This document shows, piece by piece, positions 54,478 through 61,565 of a stretch of 64,000 nucleotides of DNA. Positions within the stretch are counted from its first letter, which is position 1, and each line of letters begins with the position of its first letter. The translations under genes and the position numbers were made by a program. The DNA comes from Pedosphaera parvula Ellin514 (GTDB lineage: Bacteria > Verrucomicrobiota > Verrucomicrobiia > Limisphaerales > Pedosphaeraceae). The stretch is from the NCBI RefSeq assembly GCF_000172555.1, contig NZ_ABOX02000009.1:124001-188000 (forward strand). The letters are read 5' to 3'. Below the pieces are notes generated by a model. It saw only the letters and a list, made by a program, of their open reading frames with translations, searched no databases and was not told where the DNA came from.

Positions 54478-54942
54478 ATGAAGATGTTGGTCGTTGAAGA
54501 CAATTCAAATGATGCTTTGTTATTACGTTTGGCCTTGAAACGAAAAACCCTGGGACCACCGGTTGCGGTGGTGGATGGAGCGGCTGAAGCAATAGATTAC
54601 CTGCTGGGGCATAATGGGTATGGGGAACGAAGGAGATTTCCTTTGCCTGAGCTGATCCTGCTCGATTGGAAATTGCCAGGCATGCAGGGTTGGGAGTTTT
54701 TGGAATGGTTGCGGGCTCAGCCTCGCTATCGCGCGCTCCCTGTAACCGTCATGAGCGGTTCCGAGGATGCAATCGAGATGCAAAAGGCTTACGAATATGG
54801 AGCTAATTTCTGGGTGGGGAAACCGCAGAGCATGAAGGAGTTGGCCGCCGTCGTCCAAAAAATTCATGCGTTCTGGGCTGATACCACCAGTCTGCCGCCG
54901 GTAATTGCTCACAACTATCCTTCGTTCCCGGCTGCCAGATAG
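54478..54942 (+). CDS. single-domain response regulator (Rcp1-like), divergent partner
   Basis: 154 residues. Acidic E7-D8, phospho-acceptor D63 (LILLDWKLPG), switch MSGSEDA, and Lys in FWVGKPQSMKE. It has the same Rcp1-type insert (GYGERRRFPLPE). The short linker and terminal PPVIAHNYPSF differ from its neighbour at 53880, so it is a diverged paralogue. Same direction as the broken kinase gene that follows at 55438, and the two may once have been an operon. Confidence 0.92.
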   Translation: MKMLVVEDNSNDALLLRLALKRKTLGPPVAVVDGAAEAIDYLLGHNGYGERRRFPLPELILLDWKLPGMQGWEFLEWLRAQPRYRALPVTVMSGSEDAIEMQKAYEYGANFWVGKPQSMKELAAVVQKIHAFWADTTSLPPVIAHNYPSFPAAR

Positions 54943-55087
54943 TAAAAAGAGATGCAGGAGACGATGAAACAAATCGAAGCACACCTCATGCATCGAGACT
55001 ACCATCCCGCTTCATGCTCCGGGAACCGGCCGGAAATGAAGCGGGAACGACGGGGCTGAGGGTGTAAAACTTTTCCGAATAACAGGT

Positions 55088-55372
55088 TTATCTCGTTCCC
55101 TTTAGACGCAAATCGTAAGCGGGGTGACCAAAATGAAGAATAATGTCCGCTTGCAATCCCCGTGACTCGAGCAGGAATTCAGCGGCACGCGGCACGTGTC
55201 CGAAATCGATTGCTTCTTCCGGATCGGATGTCCAGGAGTCTGAACCACTGAAGTAAAGTTCAGTTTGACAGTCCTGAACCAGAACCTTCATTTGCAGGGG
55301 CATCCTGAAAGCTTGAAACAAGGATGCTTGCTGACGCAAATCTTTTTGCTTCTTTGCTGGTAACACAATCAT
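55088..55372 (-). CDS. small protein of unknown function
   Basis: 94 residues from ATG 55372; upstream codons of the frame have no proper start. Recognisable run: DCQTELYFSGSDSWTSDPEEA, then IDFGHVPRAAEFLLES, which has the look of a real, folded protein. No signal peptide, TM or known domain. It lies between the Rcp1-like regulator and the broken kinase, read against both. Low certainty on the exact start. Confidence 0.6.
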   Translation of the reverse strand: MIVLPAKKQKDLRQQASLFQAFRMPLQMKVLVQDCQTELYFSGSDSWTSDPEEAIDFGHVPRAAEFLLESRGLQADIILHFGHPAYDLRLKGTR

Positions 55373-55437
55373 GTAGTTGTTTTCTGCCTCATTAGGCAAT
55401 CGGAGGAGCGACCCCTATGGCGCCAAGAAAGATATGA

Positions 55438-56007
55438 TTTCGCCCTGATTGCGAAAAGTACGGAGCCGCAATACGGATGCAGCAACTTGTAAAGGATTTA
55501 TTGGCTTATGGACAGCTCACGCTTGTGGAAATTGTTTCAGAACGGGTTGATTTGGATCTTCAGGTTGCAATTGTTTTGAAGGAGTTGGAAGGCGAGATGA
55601 AATCCAGGCAGGCCAAAGTGGTTGTCGAAAGCTCTCTGCCTGAAGTCCAGGGCAGCATCTCGCAGATCGGCCAGGGTCTGACTAATTTATTAACCAACGC
55701 TCTAAAGTTCATTCCGCCCGGCGCAAACCCTCACGTACGGATATACTCGGAAAGCATTGGGAGTAGACTGCGGCTTTGAGTGGAGGATAATGGAATAGGC
55801 ATCTCTCCGGCACAGCAAACACGAATTTTTCAGGTGTTCGAGCATCTGGATAATGTCTCCTCGCCTTACGAAGGAACTGGTATTGGACTCGCCATTGTGC
55901 GCAAGGCTATGGAACGCATGGACGGCCAGGTGGGGGTGGAATCCAAACCGGGTGCCGGCAGCCGATTTTGGATCGAACTGCCTAAACTTGTCGCAAACAA
56001 TAAATAA
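55438..56007 (+). pseudogene. decayed histidine kinase (HisKA end and HATPase)
   Basis: In one frame the region reads GAAIRMQQLVKDLLAYGQL, the segment right after the H-box, then the N-box region LTNLLTNALKFIPPG, up to SRLRL; then comes TGA 55777-55779; then, in the same frame, VEDNGIGISPAQQTRIFQVF (G1/F boxes), GTGIGLAIVRKAMERM (G2) and GSRFWIELPKLV. The TGA replaces a residue that is Trp in many relatives (RLWVEDNGIGI), so TGG to TGA is likely. An upstream TGA at 55435-55437 cuts off the H-box and sensor domains. Two or more disabling changes mean the gene is dead; the H-box region itself is not visible upstream. Confidence 0.8.
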
Positions 56008-56033
56008 GTGGCGGCTGAGCAAAACACTTCACA

Positions 56034-56609
56034 CTATTTTGTTGGGCGAATGGAATCGATGGTATTTTTGGCGGAGGCGAGTACGGTCCGGAGTTGGGCT
56101 AACTGATCCATTGAAAGGAATACTCTTGTCTTAAGCAGGCGATTACTTTGGGCCGTTGCCTGAATGTTGCCTTGGCGTTTGCTGGTGTAAGTCGCTATCG
56201 TGAAATCACCACGCGTGGTGAAGGTTGCGGCAAAGGTGGGCAGGGTAGTGACGGAATAGTCGATTTTGCTGATGTAATCTATGGCCCCAATCAGCGGTTC
56301 GATCTCATCGTAATCAATGGTGGTGGAATCCTGCTGTTGTTCACTCAGGGAAACCTTGATCGCGAGACCGTACTCCTTCTTGTTGGCGACAGGATCCGTT
56401 GATTCCTTGCATTGAATCAGGACGCTTCCTATTTTTCCAGGAATGGTGCCCATGTCCGACGTGGCTTTGATGCGGATGACTCCAATCTGAGTATCAAAAG
56501 CCTCAATCCGTGTTTTAGGAGTGTTGGTGCCAGTGTCTTGAGCGTGGATGTTAAACGAGAGCAAAGAACAGACGAGTAATGTTAGTATGGTGGTATTGAA
56601 GTTAGGCAT
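56034..56609 (-). CDS. secreted protein of unknown function
   Basis: 191 residues from ATG 56609, chosen because GGAGGAAAT lies at the right distance. Signal peptide (TILTLLVCSLLSFNIHAQ). The mature part has alternating hydrophobic strands (GVIRIKATSDMGTIPGKIGS; LAIKVSLSEQQQD) and a terminal helix (SMDQLAQLRTVLASAKNTID). No known domain. Not obviously coupled to a neighbour. Confidence 0.72.
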   Translation of the reverse strand: MPNFNTTILTLLVCSLLSFNIHAQDTGTNTPKTRIEAFDTQIGVIRIKATSDMGTIPGKIGSVLIQCKESTDPVANKKEYGLAIKVSLSEQQQDSTTIDYDEIEPLIGAIDYISKIDYSVTTLPTFAATFTTRGDFTIATYTSKRQGNIQATAQSNRLLKTRVFLSMDQLAQLRTVLASAKNTIDSIRPTK

Positions 56610-56642
56610 GATGAATTTCCTCCGATAGCTGAATGCAGTCAT

Positions 56643-57027
56643 TTGATGAAACAGACTCTGAATTGTGTTTCCGTATTCAAGTCCCGTTCACAGCCTTTGC
56701 AGTGAGTGTGCAAGTCTGTATCGAGCGGGCTTGAATTACCTAACACCTGGGGAGCAGATTGGTTTCTCTGGATTTATGGGTTTTATTATCGCAAGTCGGT
56801 AAATCTTGGCGTCTTTGGATGAAGATTTTCTACCAAACGTGGATTTGAAGAGCGGAACGCTGACTTACACCGTGGTAATGGGAGAGGTGCTGGGAAACTA
56901 TGAAGTAGCGCCGGAAGCGGAAAAGCAGGAGACGTTGACCCAGTGATGACGCCTGTGCGAAAAAGAAAAGCTGCAACCCGTAATGGCCGCAGCGTGTTGA
57001 TAATCGTTGAAAGCATTCAGGACCGAT
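56643..57027. other. 385-bp region with a short ORF relic
   Basis: No clear gene. From 56806 to 56946 one forward frame reads without interruption as SLDEDFLPNVDLKSGTLTYT...GEVLGNYEVAPEAEKQETLTQ, 46 codons with a protein-like composition, following a stop at 56800. It may be the C-terminal remnant of a lost gene; nothing identifies it. Confidence 0.35.
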
Positions 57028-57147
57028 TTATCGCTTTGCTGCCTGCTTGGCGGTTGTGGCCTGCTGCTTTTTCTGATTGGCTGAATTTGTCTTTGCCAAC
57101 TTTTGTGATGCCTGTTTGTTTACTGACTTCGGTGATTTGTCGCCCAT
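57028..57147 (-). CDS. 39-residue basic protein of the MGDKSPKS family
   Basis: Too short for usual gene callers. It begins MGDKSPKSVNKQASQK and ends KKQQATTAKQAAKR; 11 Lys and one Arg, strongly basic, no hydrophobic part. I recall a widespread family of such small MGDKSPKS.. proteins in many bacteria with near-identical starts and unknown function, so conservation supports it as real. The antisense ORF at 56943-57149 is its shadow. Confidence 0.75.
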   Translation of the reverse strand: MGDKSPKSVNKQASQKLAKTNSANQKKQQATTAKQAAKR

Positions 57148-57275
57148 AATTGGTCTTTCAATTGTCGGTTTACTTACCTGCGGCATGGAAGTTTCTCCGA
57201 AGGTGGCCGCAAGGTAGGCTGTAATGGCCCGGGTGTAAACTACAGAAGCGCAAAGGCCAATCGGACGTGGCTCAA

Positions 57276-57467
57276 TTATGGTTGATGGAACTTCGGCGGG
57301 ATTGCGGCTGAAGCTGTCGAATCGGAACGTCTCTGAGTAATTTTGATGATGATAAAAACCAGAGCCACCGCGCCCGCCAACATCACGCTCATAACGAACA
57401 TGATCGCCAAAATCAAAATGATCTCGGCTCCGCCCAGATTAAAGAATCCCAGCATTGGATGTGTCAT
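57276..57467 (-). CDS. small single-span membrane protein
   Basis: 63 residues; AAAGGAAAG stands 4 bp before the ATG. N-terminus MTHPMLGFFNLGGAEII then a hydrophobic helix (ILILAIMFVMSVMLAGAVALVFIII) and a basic tail (KITQRRSDS). The FNLGG-E start is similar to small TatA-like membrane proteins, but the amphipathic helix of TatA is missing. Function unknown. Confidence 0.7.
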   Translation of the reverse strand: MTHPMLGFFNLGGAEIILILAIMFVMSVMLAGAVALVFIIIKITQRRSDSTASAAIPPKFHQP

Positions 57468-57582
57468 GGCTTTCCTTTCCTTCTGATAATCCCGCCCGTT
57501 ACCAAGAGGACCCTAACCTTTCCATTAAATGTGGCAAGCGGGAATGATCAGGCAGTTTTGACCACCATGGTTAAGTTTAACG

Positions 57583-57849
57583 CTAATACACCGGGTAGGA
57601 TACTGAATGAAAAATTGAAAGTAGCAGGGGGCGCAAGACGACCAATGCCAGCGTAACCAGAAAAAGAATCAACAGGACCAGCCCGCCATTCTGTTTTTCC
57701 TGCGCGAGTGAACGGGGAACTGGCGGCCTGGAACTCAAGGCATCGGAATTCCGATGACGATGGAAGGTGTTTTTGGCTCCGCATCGGGGACAGGTGGAGG
57801 CGCGGCTGATGATTCGCGTGCCGCATTCCGAACAATTCACAATGGTCAT
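57583..57849 (-). CDS. zinc-ribbon membrane protein
   Basis: 88 residues. Cys6-x2-Cys9 and Cys20-x2-Cys23 (NCSECG; TCPRCG) form a zinc ribbon of the zinc_ribbon_2 type. A polar linker leads to a C-terminal TM helix (LVLLILFLVTLALVVL), so the ribbon is cytosolic. AGGAGT precedes the ATG. Family members are membrane-anchored scaffolds of unknown role. Confidence 0.75.
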   Translation of the reverse strand: MTIVNCSECGTRIISRASTCPRCGAKNTFHRHRNSDALSSRPPVPRSLAQEKQNGGLVLLILFLVTLALVVLRPLLLSIFHSVSYPVY

Positions 57850-58060
57850 ACGTCTCTTACTCCTTGTTCATTTTTGCAGAAGGGCATTACTTGCCGAGCC
57901 TCTCTGCTGAAAACAGTCTGCCTAAACTACAAATGAAGTGCAATCATTTTCTGAAGGAGGATCACAGAAAATAGTGGGGCAAATCCGCTCCGCTGGCAGA
58001 CCTCGCTTCTTTCTGGCCAGGGAATCTGGATTTGTGGATGATAAGATTATTGATTAAAAA

Positions 58061-58573
58061 ATGAGAAAAGGCACGGACAGATCGGGGGCGATATTCTCGG
58101 ATTGCGAGAATTACAGGTATTCGCTCTGGCGAATCTGGGATGACGACCGGCCATATGTGGCTTTTATTGGCCTGAATCCATCCACGGCGGACGAATTGAA
58201 GGATGATCCGACGGTGGCACGGTGTCGTCGATATGCCGAGGCGTGGAATTACGGCGGCATGTATATGTTGAACCTGTTTGCGTTTCGGGCAACACAGCCG
58301 GAAGTGATGAAAGGGGCGAAGGATCCGGTCGGGAGGGATAATGATAAGCGAATAATGTCGGTGGTGAAGGAAGCCGGACTGGTGATGGCGATTTGGGGGA
58401 ACCATGGGGCTCACCGCAACAGGAGCGTGGAGGTGATGGGATGGCTGAAGAATTTGAACTGTTTGAAGGTGAACAAATCTGGAGAGCCGTGTCATCCGCT
58501 CTACCTGAAAAAAAATCTCAAGCCAAAACCCTTTGCAGGCGTCCAACGTTTAAAAGCCCGGGTTCCAGCTTGA
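58061..58573 (+). CDS. DUF1643-domain protein
   Basis: 170 residues, almost entirely the DUF1643 domain: CENYRYSLWRIWDDDRPYVAFIGLNPSTAD (the GLNPSTAD is the hallmark), DPTVARCRRYAEAWNYGGMYMLNLFAFRAT, then VMAIWGNHGAHRNRS and a final HPLYLKKNLKP. The fold is unknown to me; the Asn-Pro-Ser-Thr and the HPL are conserved and might be catalytic. It is translationally coupled to the next gene (TGATG overlap of one base). Confidence 0.9.
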   Translation: MRKGTDRSGAIFSDCENYRYSLWRIWDDDRPYVAFIGLNPSTADELKDDPTVARCRRYAEAWNYGGMYMLNLFAFRATQPEVMKGAKDPVGRDNDKRIMSVVKEAGLVMAIWGNHGAHRNRSVEVMGWLKNLNCLKVNKSGEPCHPLYLKKNLKPKPFAGVQRLKARVPA

Positions 58574-59217
58574 TGAATACTCCTCTCATATATGTGCGGC
58601 GCAGAAATGCCCGGAGGTATATTCTGCGGGTGGATGATGAAGCTAATGTGCGGGTGACAATTCCGCGTGGAGGCTCATTGGAATATGCAAAGAAATTTGC
58701 CGCCGGTCACGCCGAATGGATTGCAGAGCAGATCACGAAACGCCTGGATCGTGTGGCCGTGCGGAACTCGGAAAAGAGTGTGCTGTTTCGCGGTGAGAGC
58801 ATTCCCCTGGTGATCGAGGGGAATACCGTGTGTTTTGGAGATCAAACATTCTCAATGGCGGAGGGAGAGGATTTGCGCCGGCGAATTCGAGCCAGGCTCT
58901 TTGAATTGGCCCGGACGGAGTTGCCGGGGAAGGTTTTGGAATTAGCGGCGCAATACGGATTAAGTGTAAAGCGAATTTCAATTCGGGACCAGCGGTCGCG
59001 GTGGGGTTCCTGTTCAACGCGCGGCAATATCGCCCTGAACTATCGCCTGGTGCAAACACCAGGGTTCGTGCGTGATTACGTGATTGTCCACGAGTTGATG
59101 CACCTGCGCGAGATGAACCACTCGAGTCGCTTTTGGAAACTGGTCCATGATGCATTTCCTCGCACACAAGAGGCAAGGGATTGGCTGCGCAAGAACGGGA
59201 GATTGTTGGCGCATTGA
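58573..59217 (+). CDS. YgjP/SprT-like M48-type metallopeptidase
   Basis: 214 residues from ATG 58573, which overlaps the previous stop by 1 bp; the 180-bp longer upstream extension is a shadow of the DUF1643 gene. Zinc site H173-E-L-M-H177, third ligand in the NHSSRFW segment. The N-terminal half is the usual beta domain (RRRNARRYILRVDDEANVRVTIPRG) and KRISIRDQRSRWGSCSTRGNIALNYRL is the YgjP signature. Relatives are the metal-dependent subunit beside HsdR-like restriction genes or are stand-alone; the substrate is not known. Confidence 0.92.
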   Translation: MNTPLIYVRRRNARRYILRVDDEANVRVTIPRGGSLEYAKKFAAGHAEWIAEQITKRLDRVAVRNSEKSVLFRGESIPLVIEGNTVCFGDQTFSMAEGEDLRRRIRARLFELARTELPGKVLELAAQYGLSVKRISIRDQRSRWGSCSTRGNIALNYRLVQTPGFVRDYVIVHELMHLREMNHSSRFWKLVHDAFPRTQEARDWLRKNGRLLAH

Positions 59218-59249
59218 AGCCTTAGGCGAGCATGTGCCAGATCAAATGG

Positions 59250-59750
59250 CTATCCCGTGCTTCGCCTGGGAATCCAGTGGAATACCACGTCCGAAGCTTC
59301 AACGATCCAACGCGAGCATTGATCGCCAGGAAAGCCTGCCCATTCAATTTCGTGAATCAAGTGACCGAGTGGCGAAAGGCGGAATTCATCAAACAGCCAG
59401 TCACCTTGACCTCGTTTGCAGGTGGGACTGGTTAGCATGTAGCTGAACACTCGTGGATATAACAACTCGATGTAACCATCGTGATAAGCAGCAAGGAGTC
59501 TGATGCGAAAGGAAGTGACGCGCTTTTCGTTGCGGTCGCCCAAGGCCGGTTCGGAAATCGTAATGTTCTCCAACCAACCATCGTGAAGACATCGATGGTC
59601 ACCGGGATCATAATACCAATCAGCGGTGGCCAATGCAAAGGCACCGGCCGGAAATTTGCTCTTATTTTGGTGGAGGTATTCCCGGTACTGTCCAAAGGCG
59701 ACAGAGCAATCTTTGGCAGTCCGTCTCTGTGCTGAAAGAATAAAGGACAT
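59250..59750 (-). CDS. unknown protein of 166 residues
   Basis: No known domain recognised. The composition is protein-like: YREYLHQNKSKFPAGAFALATADWYYD, DHRCLHDGWLENITISEPA, a charged RIRLLAAYHDGYIELLYPRVFSY and GDWLFDEFRLSPLGHLIHEIEWAG. The Trp/Asp/His content suggests an enzyme or immunity-type protein. It faces leftwards between YgjP and the tail fragment at 59831, alone on its strand. Gene reality is good, function open. Confidence 0.65.
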   Translation of the reverse strand: MSFILSAQRRTAKDCSVAFGQYREYLHQNKSKFPAGAFALATADWYYDPGDHRCLHDGWLENITISEPALGDRNEKRVTSFRIRLLAAYHDGYIELLYPRVFSYMLTSPTCKRGQGDWLFDEFRLSPLGHLIHEIEWAGFPGDQCSRWIVEASDVVFHWIPRRSTG

Positions 59751-59830
59751 AGTGCTGCAAACGTTTCAATTGTTTCTATCATTAAGAGAACGTTTGAGCA
59801 ATAATGCGGTGCGGTGAAGTGACTGTCGTT

Positions 59831-59910
59831 CTACAGATGGTGTGCTTGCGGTTGCGGAAGTGGCGTGCGCTCCAACTCCGTAAGTTCGCGGATTTTGGCA
59901 ATGGCCGGCA
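59831..59910 (-). pseudogene. 3'-end fragment of a clan-CD peptidase paralogue (direct repeat, left copy)
   Basis: On the minus strand it reads PAIAKIRELTELERTPLPQPQAHHL-stop, almost the same as the end of the peptidase gene at 61486 (PALAKIHELTELERTPLPQPQAQHR). The DNA copy is about 80 bp long with about a dozen differences, and its stop is at 59831-59833. The rest of such a gene is not here: the FG-GAP gene starts right after. So a DNA segment containing that gene appears to sit between two copies. Confidence 0.7.
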
Positions 59911-59925
59911 CTGGTTGCTCGGCTC

Positions 59926-61272
59926 TTAATGGTGGTTCAAGCGAAAGAACTGATTCGAGCCAGTGACGAAGTTTGTGAGGGAATTTTGATTATTTACCAG
60001 CGCAGGTGTGTCTGTAACAGCAATCCATGTATCGGTTGGAAGCATGGTGGCGGTTTCCAAAATATACCCTGCCCAGTTGGGCCACTGCAAAACGAGTCGA
60101 CCCGTTTGGTAATCGCCCTTCAGCGTTGGCACCGATTGATTTAAATAAATGGAAACACCAGAACTGGCGGCGATCAAGAGATCTGGTTGATTGTCTCCGT
60201 TTACATCCGCAACGATGATTCTGTTAACGGGAGGCGGGGCGAAAGCATTGGTTTCCGCGAGAAAGGAACCGTCGCCTTTGCCCAGTAGAATACCCCGGGC
60301 CGATGTGGAGGTGATGCTGTTATGGACCATGACGAGGTCAAGATTGCCGTCACCATTCAAATCCCCTGCAGCCATGGGCCGTGGATCAGCCAAAACCTGA
60401 GTTGTAATCGCTGTTCCAAAAGTCCCGTCGCCATTGCCAAAAAGCAGCCCAATTGAATTCTCACCGGGATTCGTAGCGGCGATGTCCGGTTTTCCATCAT
60501 TGTTAAAATCGCCCACTACCGCACAGATCGGATAACCCTTGGTAGAGTAATTAGTGCCAAAACTAAAAGAGCCGTCGCCGTTTCCCAATAGCACACTTAT
60601 GGAGTCTCCACCTGACCCATTTGCCGTTACAATATCCAGTATTCCATCATTGTTGAGATCAGCCAGCGTGATCGTGATCGGCCCCATGTTGGCGGTTGAA
60701 TGGGTTGGAAAGTTTGTTGGTGAACCAAACGTACCGTTTCCGTTATTGAGCAATACTGTAACTACATTGGAACCTAATATCCCGACCGCGATATCCAACT
60801 TATGATCTCCGTTAAAGTCTCCTAAAGAAACAGACGATAGGATCAGGGCATTGTTCGTGAAAATACCATAGTCGATGGCGGGAGCGAATGTGGCATTATT
60901 CACGTTGGTAAACACGGAAATCACTCCTCTCCATGTTGCGACAATATCTGGTTTGCCGTCCCCATTCAAATCGCCTGCCGCGATGGAGAAGGGCTGATTG
61001 GGCAGCGCATAATTTGAAGAAATACCGAATGACCCGTTTCCCGAATTCGTGAAAACACTCATTAGATTTGGAAGTCGGGTCACCGAGGCGAAATCCATTT
61101 TGCCGTCGCCATCAAAGTCGTTGACGGCCACATCTGAGGCGTTCAATGCCCCATAAGGAACCGGCGAAGCAAATTTAACTGGTGGAACGGCATGGGCCAT
61201 GGTGGGGCTTAAAGAGGCTAACATTGCCATTCCGTACCAAGCGCTGATGGCTGATAATTGCAGGACTTTCAT
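59926..61272 (-). CDS. exported FG-GAP/VCBS-repeat protein
   Basis: 448 residues from ATG 61272. Signal peptide (LSAISAWYGMAMLASLSPTMAHA). About seven blades of an FG-GAP beta-propeller, each with a calcium-loop DFDGDGK, DLNGDGKPD, DFNGDHK, DLNNDGI, DFNNDGKPD, DLNGDGNLD and DVNGDNQPD. After the propeller the C-terminal module (YILETATMLPTDTWIAVTD...FFRLNHH) follows. Such proteins bind ligands outside the cell, often glycans or matrix. It is enclosed by the 80-bp direct repeats 59831-59910 and 61486-61565. Confidence 0.9.
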   Translation of the reverse strand: MKVLQLSAISAWYGMAMLASLSPTMAHAVPPVKFASPVPYGALNASDVAVNDFDGDGKMDFASVTRLPNLMSVFTNSGNGSFGISSNYALPNQPFSIAAGDLNGDGKPDIVATWRGVISVFTNVNNATFAPAIDYGIFTNNALILSSVSLGDFNGDHKLDIAVGILGSNVVTVLLNNGNGTFGSPTNFPTHSTANMGPITITLADLNNDGILDIVTANGSGGDSISVLLGNGDGSFSFGTNYSTKGYPICAVVGDFNNDGKPDIAATNPGENSIGLLFGNGDGTFGTAITTQVLADPRPMAAGDLNGDGNLDLVMVHNSITSTSARGILLGKGDGSFLAETNAFAPPPVNRIIVADVNGDNQPDLLIAASSGVSIYLNQSVPTLKGDYQTGRLVLQWPNWAGYILETATMLPTDTWIAVTDTPALVNNQNSLTNFVTGSNQFFRLNHH

Positions 61273-61485
61273 ATATAAAATAGATATGGATTTCTCTCCC
61301 AATATATTTCGAGCTTGTTGCTTGCCTATCGAACGTAAAATAACCTCTGATCTGGGGGTAACAAGCAAATTCTGAGTGGAAAAAACCATATTTGTAGTCG
61401 GTCAAACCTATCAACGTCATTCGGAGATGCAAAGAAATTCTAAACCCAGCGTTTCGATCGTCCATCGCAAGGAAGGATTGCGCTG

Positions 61486-61565
61486 CTACCGATGCTGTGC
61501 TTGCGGTTGCGGAAGTGGCGTGCGCTCAAGCTCGGTGAGTTCGTGAATTTTGGCAAGAGCCGGAC
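61486..61565 (-). repeat. right copy of the 80-bp direct repeat (peptidase 3' end)
   Basis: Same orientation as 59831-59910 and here part of the intact peptidase gene's last codons. The repeats bracket a 1.6-kb block carrying only the FG-GAP gene. Confidence 0.75.

Noticed and set aside
11176-55779. UGA read as tryptophan (code change) to explain the two internal TGAs
   Set aside because: TGA ends many intact genes here (for example 2454-2456, 3893-3895, 9054-9056), so the two cases are better explained by mutation, decay or base errors.
58393-58572. Longer start for the YgjP-type peptidase at 58393
   Set aside because: The extra 60 residues overlap DUF1643 in another frame, and ATG 58573 sits in a coupling overlap with the normal family N-terminus.
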